A stretch of DNA of 64,000 nucleotides from Pseudonocardia alni (GTDB lineage: Bacteria > Actinomycetota > Actinomycetes > Mycobacteriales > Pseudonocardiaceae). The position numbers and the translations under genes were made by a program. The stretch is taken from positions 3,534,001 to 3,598,000 of the forward strand of contig NZ_PHUJ01000003.1 in NCBI RefSeq assembly GCF_002813375.1, given 5' to 3'. Below are positions 17,160 through 27,373 of this stretch, one piece after another. Under the pieces are notes generated by a model. That model searched no databases. It saw only the letters and a program-made list of their open reading frames with translations, and was not told the origin of the DNA. The first letter of the stretch is position 1. Every line of letters starts with the position of its first letter.

Positions 17160-18704
17160 GTGTTCCCAGGCATCCATGCGCGCACCCGGCCCGACCACCC
17201 CGCGGTGGTGCAGCCCGAGACCGGCCGCACCACGACCTACGCCGAGCTCGACGACCGCTCCCGCCGGATCGCGCACGTGCTGCGCGACGCCGGCCTGCGT
17301 CGCGGCGACCACGTCGCCTTCGTGTCCGACAACGCCCCGGAGGTCTTCGAGATCTACTGGGCCGCATTGCGCTCCGGCCTCTACGTCACCGGGATCAACC
17401 ACCACCTGTCCCCGGACGAGGCCGCCTACATCGTCACCGACTGCGGCGCGCGGGTCCTGTTCGCGTCGGCGGCGAAGCGCGAGCTCGCCGAGGCCCTGGT
17501 GGAGCGGACCCCCGGCGTCGAGCGCCGCTTCGCCTTCGGGGGTGCGGTCGAGGGCTACGAGTCCCTCGGCTCGGCGATGGAGCTCGCCGCGGACGGGCCG
17601 CTGCCCGAGCAGCCCCGCGGCGCGGACATGCTCTACTCCTCGGGCACCACCGGCCGGCCCAAGGGCATCAAGCCCGCGCTGCCGACGATCCAGGTGGACG
17701 AGCCCGGTGACCTCTACACCGCGGTGTTCGGGCCGATGTACGGCTTCGGCGAGGAGACCGTCTACTACTCGCCGGCCCCGGTCTACCACGCCGCGCCGCT
17801 GCGCTTCGGCGGCATCGTGCACGCCCTCGGCGGCACCGTGGTCATGGCGCAGAAGTTCGGGGCCGAGGAGGCCCTCGGGCACCTGGAGCGCTACCGGGTC
17901 ACGCACGGCCAGTTCGTCCCGACGATGTTCGTCCGGATGCTCAAGCTCCCTGACGAGACACGCAGCCGTCACGACGTCTCCTCGCTGCGCGTGGCGGTGC
18001 ACGCCGCCGCGCCGTGCCCGGTCGACGTCAAGCAGAAGATGATCGACTGGTGGGGCCCGGTCCTGCACGAGTACTACTCCTCGACCGAGGGCAACGGCGT
18101 CACCTTCATCGACTCGGCGGCGTGGGCGGCCAAGCCCGGCTCGGTCGGCAAGGCAGGCCTCGGCGTCATCCGGATCTGCGACGACGAGGGCACCGAGCTC
18201 CCCACCGGCGAGGTCGGCACCGTCTACTTCGAACGCGACGTCCCGCCGTTCGAGTACCACAACGACCCCGAGCGGACCCGCGAGGCGCGGCACCCTGACC
18301 ACGAGAACTGGTCCACCACCGGCGACGTCGGCTACCTCGACGAGGACGGCTACCTGTTCCTCACCGACCGCAAGGCCTTCATGATCATCTCCGGCGGGGT
18401 CAACATCTACCCGCAGGAGGTCGAGGACGTCCTCACCCTGCACCCCAAGGTCTACGACGTCGCCGTCATCGGCGTGCCCGACGCCGAGATGGGCGAGCAG
18501 GTCAAGGCCGTCGTGCAGACCCCCGAGGGCGTCGAGGGCTCCCCGGAGCTCGAGGCCGAGCTGCTGGAGTTCGTCCGCGAGCGGATCGCGCGCTACAAGG
18601 CCCCGCGCAGCGTGGACTTCACCGCGGAGCTGCCCCGCAGCGCCACCGGCAAGCTCGTCAAGGGCGATCTGCGCAAGCAGTACACCGAGGTCGCCCCCGC
18701 CTGA
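17160..18704 (+). CDS. Acyl-CoA synthetase (AMP-forming, ANL superfamily)
   Basis: Activates a carboxylic acid to its CoA thioester through an acyl-adenylate; 514 residues from GTG 17160 with AAGGGGAG upstream. Motifs are in order: P-loop YSSGTTGRPKGIK near 158-170, the A5 region YYSSTEGNG near 305, GDVGYLDEDGYLFLTDRK near 385-402 and the C-terminal hinge and lysine region ATGKLVKGDLRK near 497. Length and motifs fit fatty or steroid side-chain CoA ligases. With the P450, alcohol and aldehyde dehydrogenases downstream, it would finish conversion of a hydrophobic alcohol or alkane to an acyl-CoA. Substrate not determined. Confidence 0.92.
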   Translation: MFPGIHARTRPDHPAVVQPETGRTTTYAELDDRSRRIAHVLRDAGLRRGDHVAFVSDNAPEVFEIYWAALRSGLYVTGINHHLSPDEAAYIVTDCGARVLFASAAKRELAEALVERTPGVERRFAFGGAVEGYESLGSAMELAADGPLPEQPRGADMLYSSGTTGRPKGIKPALPTIQVDEPGDLYTAVFGPMYGFGEETVYYSPAPVYHAAPLRFGGIVHALGGTVVMAQKFGAEEALGHLERYRVTHGQFVPTMFVRMLKLPDETRSRHDVSSLRVAVHAAAPCPVDVKQKMIDWWGPVLHEYYSSTEGNGVTFIDSAAWAAKPGSVGKAGLGVIRICDDEGTELPTGEVGTVYFERDVPPFEYHNDPERTREARHPDHENWSTTGDVGYLDEDGYLFLTDRKAFMIISGGVNIYPQEVEDVLTLHPKVYDVAVIGVPDAEMGEQVKAVVQTPEGVEGSPELEAELLEFVRERIARYKAPRSVDFTAELPRSATGKLVKGDLRKQYTEVAPA

Positions 18705-18780
18705 CGGACGCGCCGCGACGGTCACCGCGCGGAACCGTCCGTCACGCACCGTGCATCCGTAGGGAGCACGGAACCACCCC

Positions 18781-18811
18781 CCGGGAGCGATGTGACCCCC
18801 CTCGCTCCCGG
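18781..18811. terminator. Hairpin between acyl-CoA synthetase and SCP2-like gene
   Basis: CCGGGAGCGA (18781-18790) and its exact complement (18802-18811) form a 10-bp stem with an 11-base loop. It could terminate the synthetase transcript or be part of a regulatory leader, since its left side overlaps a motif also found upstream of the synthetase gene. Confidence 0.45.
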
Positions 18812-18880
18812 ACAGCATTCGTACCACCGACGGCGCCCGCTTCCGGGCGTCGGCACCCAGCACTCAACGAGGAGATCGAG

Positions 18881-19288
18881 ATGGGCTTCTTCGCCGACAG
18901 CAACGAGGTCGACAAGTACATCGGCGGCGTCTTCCGCGCGGCCAACGACCACCCGGAGTCGGGCCCGAAGATGCGTGCCGCCGGCATCAACCTGCGCGTG
19001 CTCTACACCGACCCGGACACCGAGATGTGGGTCAAGATGAACGAGCCCGCCATGGAGGTCCACACCGGCGCCGACGAGGACAAGGCCGACATCACGCTGA
19101 TGATGCGTGCCGACACCGGCGACAAGTTCTGGCGCGGTGAGTACAACCTCGCCGTCGGTCTCGCCAAGGGCGAGGTCAAGGCCAAGGGCCCGGTCAACAA
19201 GATCCTGAAGCTGGTCCCGCTGACCAAGCCGCTGTTCCCGATGTACCGCGAGCTGGTCGCCGAGAAGGACGCGACCGCGAGCGCCTGA
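18881..19288 (+). CDS. SCP2-like sterol carrier domain protein
   Basis: A 135-residue single-domain protein with GAGGAG before the ATG. The sequence follows the SCP2 fold pattern: polar N-terminus, DPDTEMWVKM, then a turn leading to ADITLMMRADTGDKFWRGE and a glycine- and lysine-rich stretch GLAKGEVKAKGPVNKILK. SCP2 domains bind lipids or acyl-CoAs in a hydrophobic pocket. Its place between the acyl-CoA synthetase and dehydrogenase genes suggests it shuttles or presents the hydrophobic intermediate. It has no catalytic domain. Confidence 0.85.
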   Translation: MGFFADSNEVDKYIGGVFRAANDHPESGPKMRAAGINLRVLYTDPDTEMWVKMNEPAMEVHTGADEDKADITLMMRADTGDKFWRGEYNLAVGLAKGEVKAKGPVNKILKLVPLTKPLFPMYRELVAEKDATASA

Positions 19289-19327
19289 TCCGCCTCACCC
19301 GAGCGAAGAGGAAGGGACGCCGACGAG

Positions 19328-20379
19328 ATGGCGACCATGAAGGCGGTCGTGCTCCGCGAGCCGCACAAGATCGAGGTCATGGAGGTCCCCAAGCCGGAGA
19401 TCACCGACCCCGGTGACGTGCTGATGCGCGTCGACCTCACCGCGATCTGCGGGACCGACCTGCACCCCTACGAGGGCCGGATCGTGATCGAGGACGACGT
19501 CGTCCTCGGCCACGAGTTCCTCGGCACCATCGAGGCGGTCGGGTCCGGGGTCACCCTGATCTCCGAGGGCGACCGTGCCGTCGCGTCGTGCGTCGTGAGC
19601 TGCGGCAGCTGCTACAACTGCCGCCGCAACCGGCCCGGCCAGTGCTTCGGCACGATGATCTTCGGTCTCGGGGTGACCTTCGGCAACCTGTCCGGCGGCC
19701 AGGCCGAGTACGTGATCGTGCCGAACGCGGACCGCACGCTGCGCAAGCTCAGCGACGAGGGCAAGGGCAACGACGAGGACAAGCTCTTCGTCGGCGACAT
19801 CATGGCCACCGGCTACGAGGCCGTGCGCAAGTTCATCCAGCCCGGCGACACCGTCGCCGTGGTCGGGGCCGGCCCGGTCGGGCTGTGCGCCGCGATGGCC
19901 GCGGACGTGCTCGGCGCGTCGCAGACGATCGTGGTGGACAAGGTCCCGGCCCGGCTCAAGGAGGCGGAGGCGATCGGGGCGGTCCCGGTCAACGCCGACG
20001 AGACCGACCCGGCCGAGGCCGTGCAGGACCTCACCGACTGGCGCGGGGCGGACGTCGTGATCGACGCCGTCGGCCACCCGTCGGCGCTGCTCTCCGCCTG
20101 CTCGCTCGTGCGCTCCGGTGGTGCGATCTCGATCCCCGGCGTCTACACCGAGGACTCCATCGAGCTGCCGTTCGGCGACCTCTACCTCAAGGGCGTCACC
20201 ATCTCCCAGGGCGTCGCCAACATCACCAACTACATGGACGAGACGCTCGCGCTGATCGCCGCGGGCAAGCTCGACCCGAGCCGGTTCATCTCGCACCGGA
20301 TGCCGATGTCGCAGGCGACGGAGGCGTACCGGATGTTCGAGGAGCGCGAGGCCACCAAGATCGTCCTGGACCCCACCGC

Positions 20380-20383
<4 letters not shown>
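19328..20383 (+). CDS. Zinc-dependent alcohol dehydrogenase (MDR family)
   Basis: Oxidises an alcohol to an aldehyde or ketone with NAD(P); 351 residues. Catalytic zinc ligands lie in ICGTDLHPYEG (Cys near 39) and GHEF (near 61). The structural zinc loop CGSCYNCRRNRPGQC is complete near 94-108. The Rossmann motif GAGPVGLCA is near 180. It overlaps the aldehyde dehydrogenase by four bases (ATGA), so the two steps are coupled. In this cluster it likely oxidises the alcohol made by the P450. Substrate not shown by the sequence. Confidence 0.93.
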
Positions 20384-21903
<1,520 letters not shown>

Positions 21904-21917
21904 GGCCGTCGACCCCG

Positions 21918-21953
21918 GGGTCCTCCCGGCGCCCGCCCGCGCCGGGAGGACCC
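21918..21953. terminator. Hairpin terminator after the aldehyde dehydrogenase
   Basis: GGGTCCTCCCGGCGC (21918-21932) and its exact complement (21939-21953) form a 15-bp stem with a six-base loop, 14 bases after the stop codon. Confidence 0.8.
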
Positions 21954-22093
21954 CCCTCCCTCTCCCGTTGGGGGTACGACGTCGCCCTCGCGGGGAGACG
22001 CCCCGCTCCCACCCGTCTCCGCACACTGTTCCCGACCGTGTGTCACCAGCTTTCCGCCCGCGGAGCACCCCGCCGGGCTCGGAGGAGATCCCG

Positions 22094-23437
22094 ATGACCG
22101 CCACCTTCGACGCCACCGACTTCGAGTCGGAGATGTTCGACCCGGACGCCGTGGACATGATCCCGGCCACCAGCGAGGGCAAGCCCGAGCACTACCCGGT
22201 CGACATCTCCACCAAGGCGTTCTGGAACCAGACCTCCGAGCAGCGTGAGGAGACCTTCAAGGTCCTCCGCGCCGAGCAGCCGGTCTCCTGGCAGCGCCCC
22301 GTCGACGACGCGGTCACCCCCGACCCGGACGACCCCGGCTACTGGGCCGTGGTCAGCCACGCCGACATCGTGAAGGTCTCCCGGGACAACGACACCTACG
22401 TCTCCGGCCAGGGCGTGCTGTTCGACCTGCTCCCGCCGATCTTCCTCGAGCTGACCCAGTCCTTCCTGGCGATGGACAACCCGAAGCACGACCGGCTGCG
22501 CAAGCTGGTCGCCTCGGCGTTCACGCCGAAGCAGATCAAGCTGATCGACGACAAGATCGCGCTCGCCGCGAAGGAGGTCGTCGACGGCGTCGTCGCCGAG
22601 ACCTCCGGCGAGATCGACTTCGTCACCAGCGTCGCGAAGGTCCTGCCCACCCGGATCTTCTGCGACATCATGGGCATCCCTGAGCACCTGCGCGAGGCCA
22701 CCGAGAAGAACGCGGCGGACATCGTCGCCTGGGCCGACGACGAGGTGCTCGCCGGTCGCCAGGCCGACGAGGTGCAGGTGCAGGCCGCGACCAACCTGCA
22801 CGACATCGCCACCGAGCTGATCGAGCTCAAGACCGCCGAGCCCTCCGACGACCTGATCACCTCGCTGATCAACGCCGAGGTCGACGGGCAGAAGCTCGAC
22901 GAGTTCGAGATCGGCTCGTTCTTCGTGCTCATGGCCGTCGCCGGCACCGACACCACCCGGCACACCTCGTCGTTCACCGTCCGCGCCTTCACCCACTTCC
23001 CCGAGCAGAAGCAGTGGCTCATGGAGGACTACGACGGACGCATCAACAACGCCATCGACGAGTTCGTCCGGTACGCCTGCCCGGTGATGACCTTCCGTCG
23101 CACTGCGGTCGTCGAGACCGAGCTGGGCGGCAAGAAGATCGTCCCCGGCGACAAGGTCGTCATGTTCTACCCGTCGGGCTGCATGGACGAGAAGGTCTTC
23201 GACAACCCGGAGCAGTTCGACCTGTCGCGGGAGAACGCGAAGGCGCACACCGGGTTCGGTGGCGGCGGTGTCCACTTCTGCCTCGGCAACCAGCTCGCCA
23301 AGTCCATGCTGAAGGCGCTGTTCCGCGAGCTGCTGTTCCGCATCCCGCAGTTCGAGGTCGGTGAGCCCGAGCTGCTGGGCACCAACTTCATGCGCGGGGT
23401 GAAGCGCATGCCGTTCCGATTCTCCCTGGAGAAGTGA
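22094..23437 (+). CDS. Cytochrome P450 monooxygenase
   Basis: Haem monooxygenase, 447 residues, with GGAGGAGAT ahead of the ATG. The I-helix motif AGTDTTRHTSS is near residue 283, the ExxR pair is EFVR at about 323-326 and the haem-binding loop is FGGGGVHFCLG with the thiolate Cys near 396. It is soluble, as usual for actinobacteria. A 3Fe-4S ferredoxin overlaps its stop and a ferredoxin reductase follows, giving a complete electron chain. With Mce import and alcohol/aldehyde oxidation nearby, hydroxylation of a terpenoid, alkane or steroid side chain is plausible; the sequence alone does not decide. Confidence 0.95.
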   Translation: MTATFDATDFESEMFDPDAVDMIPATSEGKPEHYPVDISTKAFWNQTSEQREETFKVLRAEQPVSWQRPVDDAVTPDPDDPGYWAVVSHADIVKVSRDNDTYVSGQGVLFDLLPPIFLELTQSFLAMDNPKHDRLRKLVASAFTPKQIKLIDDKIALAAKEVVDGVVAETSGEIDFVTSVAKVLPTRIFCDIMGIPEHLREATEKNAADIVAWADDEVLAGRQADEVQVQAATNLHDIATELIELKTAEPSDDLITSLINAEVDGQKLDEFEIGSFFVLMAVAGTDTTRHTSSFTVRAFTHFPEQKQWLMEDYDGRINNAIDEFVRYACPVMTFRRTAVVETELGGKKIVPGDKVVMFYPSGCMDEKVFDNPEQFDLSRENAKAHTGFGGGGVHFCLGNQLAKSMLKALFRELLFRIPQFEVGEPELLGTNFMRGVKRMPFRFSLEK

Positions 23438-23637
23438 TGGGTCTTCGTATCGAGCTGGACGAGAGCAAGTGCAGCGGCCTCGGCCTCTGCGAGGCCGAGG
23501 CGCCGGAGCTGTTCGAGGTACGTGACGACGGGTCGCTCGACATCCTCGACGCCACCCCGTCCGACGAGCACCGCGCGGCCTGCGAGGCGGCGATCGCCTC
23601 CTGCCCGACCGAGGCCCTGCGCCTCGTCGAGAGCTGA
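23437..23637 (+). CDS. [3Fe-4S] ferredoxin partner of the P450
   Basis: A 66-residue electron carrier starting at the ATG that overlaps the P450 stop by one base (GTG 23434 is an alternative). Cys12 and Cys18 are spaced C-x5-C and Cys56 is followed by Pro, the pattern of single 3Fe-4S ferredoxins that serve actinobacterial P450s. A fourth Cys (49) is not in a ligand position. The acidic surface (EAEAPELFE) fits docking to redox partners. Confidence 0.93.
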   Translation: MGLRIELDESKCSGLGLCEAEAPELFEVRDDGSLDILDATPSDEHRAACEAAIASCPTEALRLVES

Positions 23638-23713
23638 CCGACCCCGTCACACCACACCGCAGACGCCGGGGGCCGCCACCCCCGGCGTCCGCTCGATCCC
23701 GAGGAGGACCACC

Positions 23714-24931
23714 GTGGAGCACCTCGTCGTCGTCGGGGCGTCGCTCGCCGGGATCCGTGCCGTCGAGTCCGCCCGCCGGGCCGGCCACACCGGCCGGATC
23801 ACGCTGGTCGGTGCCGAGCGCCACCTGCCCTACGACCGGCCCCCGCTGTCCAAGGCGTTCCTGGACGACACCGGTTCCGAGCCGGCCGACCCGCGTTACC
23901 GGACCGAGGAGCACCTGCGTGAGGAACTGGGGGTGGAGCTCCGCCTGGGCAGCCCGGCGACCTCACTGGACACGACCGCGGAGCTGATCGGGATCGGCGA
24001 CGGCTCCGAGCTGTCCTACGACGCGCTCGTCGTCGCGACCGGGGGAGCGGCCCGGATGCTGCCCGGCACCGGGGAGCTGTCCGGCGTGCACGCCCTGCGG
24101 ACCTGGGACGACGCGCTCGCCGTGCGCTCCGCGCTGGATGCGGGCGCCCGCACCGTCGTGATCGGTGCCGGGTTCATCGGCTCGGAGGTGGCGAGCTCGG
24201 CGCGCAAGCGCGGCCTGTCCGCCACGATCGTCGAGACGCTGCCGGTCCCGCTGGTCCGCTCGGTCGGCGCGGACATGGGCACGGCCTGCGCCGACCTGCA
24301 CCGCGAGCACGGTACCGACCTGCGCTGCGGCGAGACGGTCGACGGGCTGGAGTCCTCCGCCGACGGCGCCGTCACCGGCGTCAGGCTGGGCTCGGGCGAG
24401 GTGGTCCCGGCGGACCTCGTGGTCGTCGGCATCGGCGTGTCGCCCTGCACGGACTGGCTGGAGGGATCCGGCGTCGAGCTGCACGAGCGGGACCGGGGCG
24501 TCGTCGCCGACGCCACCCTGCGCGCCGCCGACGGCGTGTACGCCGCGGGCGACGTCGTGCACTTCCCGAACCACGTGTTCGACGGCGAGGTCATGCGCCT
24601 GGAGCACTGGACGACGGCCGCGGAGCAGGGTGCGCTGGCCGCGAAGAACGCGCTCGACCCGGAGAACGCCACCGAGCTCGGGACCGTGCCGTACTTCTGG
24701 TCGGACTGGTACTCCAGCCGGATCCAGTTCGTCGGCCGCCCGGCCGCCGACGAGATCCGGGTCGTGTCCTCCGAGCTGGGCGACGACCGGTTCCTCGCGC
24801 TCTACCGGCGCGGGGACCGGCTGGTCGGGACGATCACGATCGACCGGCCCACCCAGATCATGAAGTACAAGCGGCTGATCTCGAAGCGCGCGAGCTGGGC
24901 CGAGGCGCTGGAGTTCGCCGGGGTCTCCTAG
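23714..24931 (+). CDS. FAD-dependent ferredoxin reductase
   Basis: Transfers electrons from NAD(P)H to the ferredoxin; 405 residues from a GTG with GAGGAGGACC upstream. The FAD Rossmann motif is degenerate at the N-terminus (VVVGASLAGIRAVESARRAG), followed by RPPLSKAFL. The NAD(P) Rossmann motif is VVIGAGFIGSEVASSARKRG near 153. The FAD ribityl motif VYAAGDVVHF is near 275. The C-terminal reductase domain follows. Its stop TAG shares the palindrome CTAG with the stop of the TetR gene on the other strand. It completes the P450 electron chain. Confidence 0.93.
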   Translation: MEHLVVVGASLAGIRAVESARRAGHTGRITLVGAERHLPYDRPPLSKAFLDDTGSEPADPRYRTEEHLREELGVELRLGSPATSLDTTAELIGIGDGSELSYDALVVATGGAARMLPGTGELSGVHALRTWDDALAVRSALDAGARTVVIGAGFIGSEVASSARKRGLSATIVETLPVPLVRSVGADMGTACADLHREHGTDLRCGETVDGLESSADGAVTGVRLGSGEVVPADLVVVGIGVSPCTDWLEGSGVELHERDRGVVADATLRAADGVYAAGDVVHFPNHVFDGEVMRLEHWTTAAEQGALAAKNALDPENATELGTVPYFWSDWYSSRIQFVGRPAADEIRVVSSELGDDRFLALYRRGDRLVGTITIDRPTQIMKYKRLISKRASWAEALEFAGVS

Positions 24932-25602
24932 CCGTCGGTGCCGGTCGTCCGGTCGGCGTCGTCGATGTCGAGCATCCGGCGGGCCAGTCGCTTCCAGCTC
25001 GGGAGGTGCGGCTCGGTCACCGGGTCGCGGGGGTGGATCGCGTAGGTCATCGCGACCCCCCGCATGCTGGTGAACAGCAGGTCACGGCACTCGTCGAAGT
25101 CGGGGTGGCTGGACAGCACCGGCCCGAACATCGTCGCGACCACGTGGGTCACCGCGACGCCCAGACGTCGCTCGGCGGGGAACAGCTCGTTTCGGATGTC
25201 GGTACTGGTGCGGGCGGCGACCCACAGCTCCATCGACGCCCAGAAGTACGGCTGGGCGAAGGTGCCCCACAGCAGCTCGACGGCCCGGTCGCACCGTTCG
25301 GGCCCGGTGGTGCGGCCGTACTCCGAGCCCAGGACCCACTGCTCCATGTCGGCGATCTGCTCGACGACCAGGTGCTGCGCGGCGGCGATGAGCAGGGACT
25401 CGCGGCTGGGGAAGTGGTGCAGCAGCCGGCCGCGCGACACCCCGGCGCGCCGCTGCACGGTCACGGTCGTGGAGTGCGCGTAGCCGTTCTCGAACAGCTC
25501 CTCGAGGGCCGCGGCGAGGATGATCGCCCGGCTGCTGGCCCGGCGTTCGCCCTGGGTGCGGCGGGGCCGGGGCGGGCGTGGTTCGTCCACGGGGGAGACC
25601 AT
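24928..25602 (-). CDS. TetR-family transcriptional regulator
   Basis: Probable repressor of the catabolic locus, 224 residues. The N-terminal helix-turn-helix reads ILAAALEELFENGYAHSTTV to GVSRGRLLHHFPSRESLL, a standard TetR pattern, and a ligand domain follows. I prefer the ATG at 25602 because a TAGCCT box stands seven bases before it, as in a leaderless promoter; an upstream ATG at 25656 would leave only about 34 bases before the divergent gene. Palindromes AGGCTAGCCT (25610-25619) and ACCCTAGGGT (25660-25669) lie in the divergent region and are candidate operators. Ligand unknown. Confidence 0.88.
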   Translation of the reverse strand: MVSPVDEPRPPRPRRTQGERRASSRAIILAAALEELFENGYAHSTTVTVQRRAGVSRGRLLHHFPSRESLLIAAAQHLVVEQIADMEQWVLGSEYGRTTGPERCDRAVELLWGTFAQPYFWASMELWVAARTSTDIRNELFPAERRLGVAVTHVVATMFGPVLSSHPDFDECRDLLFTSMRGVAMTYAIHPRDPVTEPHLPSWKRLARRMLDIDDADRTTGTDG

Positions 25603-25671
25603 GCGGGGCAGGCTAGCCTCCGGCCGCACAGCGGATGTCTGTACACGCTGCTCCACCCGACCCTAGGGTTC

Positions 25672-25689
25672 GTCACCCGAGGGGGTGAC
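25672..25689. promoter_or_regulatory. 18-bp dyad at the start of the second anchored ATPase gene
   Basis: GTCACCC (25672-25678) and GGGTGAC (25683-25689) form a perfect dyad around four bases, immediately before the ATG at 25691. Together with ACCCTAGGGT at 25660-25669 it makes a compact regulatory region between the TetR and ATPase genes. Binding by the TetR protein is a guess. Confidence 0.45.
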
Positions 25690-25690
25690 G

Positions 25691-26614
25691 ATGATCGACG
25701 ACGTACTGGTCCCGACGGCACCGGCGGTCTCGTTCCGCGCGGTCCGGATGTCCTTCGACTCCGAGCCCGTGCTCGAGGGGATCGACCTCGAGCTGCCACC
25801 CGGCCGCACGACCGTCCTGCTCGGTCCGTCCGGCGTCGGCAAGACGACGTTGGTGCGGATCCTGCTCGGGCTCTACGCGCCCGAGTCGGGCGAGACCCTG
25901 GTGGACGGTCACGCGGTCGCCGGTCTGCGTGACGCCGAGCTGGCCGGGCTGCGCCGCCGGATGGGGGTCCTGCTCGGCGGGTCCTCGGTCTACGACGCGT
26001 CGCTGTTCGCGTCGCTGACGCTGTTCGACAACGTCGCCTACCCGCTGCGGGCGGCCGGGGCGCCCGACGCCGACGCCGCGACCTGGCGGATCCTGCACGA
26101 GTTCGACCTGGCCGACCACGCCACCGCGCTGCCGTCGGCGGTGTCGGCGGGGCAGCGCCGGCGGGCCGCGCTCGCGAGGGCCCTGGTCGGCGCGCCGCAG
26201 CTGCTGGTGCTCGACGACCCCGGGCCGGCCATGGACCTGCACAACCGCGAGCAGGTCGTGCGCGCCGTGCGCCGGCGTGCCGCGGACGCGACGGCACTCG
26301 TCGTCACCCACGACCTGGACCTGGCACGGGACCTGGGTGACCGGGTCGCGCTCCTGCTCGGCGGCCGGATCGTCGCCGACGGCCCGGTCGACGAGGTGCT
26401 CGGCGGGATCACCACCGCCGCCGACCTGGACGCCCGGTTCGGCGTGCGGGCGTCGCTGCCGGTGGCCTCCGCGGCCGAGCAGGCGGCGCTCGCGCGGCGG
26501 GCCCGGCGGCAGGGGCTCGGCGAGGCGCGGCTGCTCATGGGGGTGCTGCTCGTGATGCTCGCGTTGCTGTCGCTGGCCCTCGGCTCGGGCATGGTGGCGA
26601 ACCCGGCGATCTGA
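25691..26614 (+). CDS. MlaF-like ABC ATPase with degenerate motifs and a C-terminal membrane helix (second copy)
   Basis: A 307-residue relative of the protein at 15086-16024. Walker A GPSGVGKT is near residue 48 and the H-loop VVTHD is kept. The Q-loop position reads GG (MGVLLGGSSVYDA), the signature is VSAGQRRRAALARAL, and Walker B ends LVLDDPGPAMD, with Asp in place of the catalytic Glu. A hydrophobic C-terminal helix is at about 282-300. The ATG at 25691 follows GAGGGGG; GTG 25685 is an alternative. It is divergent from TetR at the far end of the catabolic locus. Reduced or absent ATP hydrolysis is inferred. Confidence 0.8.
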   Translation: MIDDVLVPTAPAVSFRAVRMSFDSEPVLEGIDLELPPGRTTVLLGPSGVGKTTLVRILLGLYAPESGETLVDGHAVAGLRDAELAGLRRRMGVLLGGSSVYDASLFASLTLFDNVAYPLRAAGAPDADAATWRILHEFDLADHATALPSAVSAGQRRRAALARALVGAPQLLVLDDPGPAMDLHNREQVVRAVRRRAADATALVVTHDLDLARDLGDRVALLLGGRIVADGPVDEVLGGITTAADLDARFGVRASLPVASAAEQAALARRARRQGLGEARLLMGVLLVMLALLSLALGSGMVANPAI

Positions 26615-26639
26615 TCCCGGCCCGGTCGTCCGGGACGGA

Positions 26640-27239
26640 TCAGCGGACGGGGCCGGGCTCCCGGCGCCGGACCTGCTCGACGACGGCGGCGGCCGCCGGC
26701 TCGGTGACGTCGCGGTTGAACGGCAGCCTCGCCAGCGCCGCCCCCATGGCGCAGGTGTTGCTCAGCGCGGAGAAGGTGAGCCCGGCGCCGATGCCGCCCG
26801 CGAGCAGCCGCAGCTTCGGTGTGGCGAGGCGTCCGCCGAGAATCCCGGTCAGCACCAGGGACCCGGCGACGAGCCGGACCTGCCGCTCCAGGGCCCACGC
26901 GGTGCGCCCCCGCACGACCTCGTGACCTGCGGCGACCCAGGCGGCCACCCCGCCGTCGAGCACGTGGGCGCGGTCCAGCCCGGCGGCGGCCAAATGCCTG
27001 CGGCCCTGCTCGGCCCGCACGCCGGACTGGCAGACGAGCACCAGCGGCGACGACGGGTCGTCGAGGTGGCGGGCGAGCTCGGCCGTGTGCTCGGCGAGGG
27101 TGTTCAGCGGGACGTGGTACGAGCCGCGGATGTGCTGCGCCTCGAACTCGGCGGCACTGCGCACGTCGATGACCAGCGGCTCGGACCACTCGCGCAGGGC
27201 TGCGGGGGTCACGGTGCGGGTGGTGGGCTGGGCGGTCAT
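26640..27239 (-). CDS. Rhodanese with C-terminal membrane hairpin (YgaP-like)
   Basis: Sulfurtransferase, 199 residues. The rhodanese domain spans about 8-110, with LVIDVRSAAEFEAQHIRGS and the active loop CQSGVR carrying Cys70. A DUF2892-like region with two hydrophobic segments follows (about 118-160), as in E. coli YgaP, placing the enzyme at the inner membrane. A Cys in the second segment (SNTCAMG) is noted. A TACCCCAGGGGGTA operator sits 34-47 bases upstream of the ATG, so a CsoR/CstR-type persulfide or metal sensor probably controls it. The start is supported by AAAGGG upstream. Confidence 0.9.
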   Translation of the reverse strand: MTAQPTTRTVTPAALREWSEPLVIDVRSAAEFEAQHIRGSYHVPLNTLAEHTAELARHLDDPSSPLVLVCQSGVRAEQGRRHLAAAGLDRAHVLDGGVAAWVAAGHEVVRGRTAWALERQVRLVAGSLVLTGILGGRLATPKLRLLAGGIGAGLTFSALSNTCAMGAALARLPFNRDVTEPAAAAVVEQVRRREPGPVR

Positions 27240-27272
27240 GAGAACCCTTTCGGAGGAGTGGGACCGTCAATA

Positions 27273-27286
27273 TACCCCAGGGGGTA
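27273..27286. promoter_or_regulatory. CsoR/CstR-like operator, copy 1
   Basis: TACCCCAGGGGGTA, a dyad with flanking AT pairs (TATA on the left). It lies 34 bases upstream of the membrane rhodanese start. CsoR-family regulators (copper sensor CsoR, persulfide sensor CstR) bind G/C tracts flanked by TA of this form. Two near-identical sites are at 37106 and 42675. Confidence 0.7.
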
Positions 27287-27373
27287 CTTCTGGGACCACA
27301 TGGCGGGACGCCGGTAACGCATCCCGGGGTCCGCTTCGATCTGCAGAGTGAGGTCGGGACGTGAGGCGGGTGC

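Noticed and set aside
24928-24931. Stop codons of convergent genes sharing CTAG
   Set aside because: A four-base tail-to-tail overlap is common in compact genomes and needs no special function.
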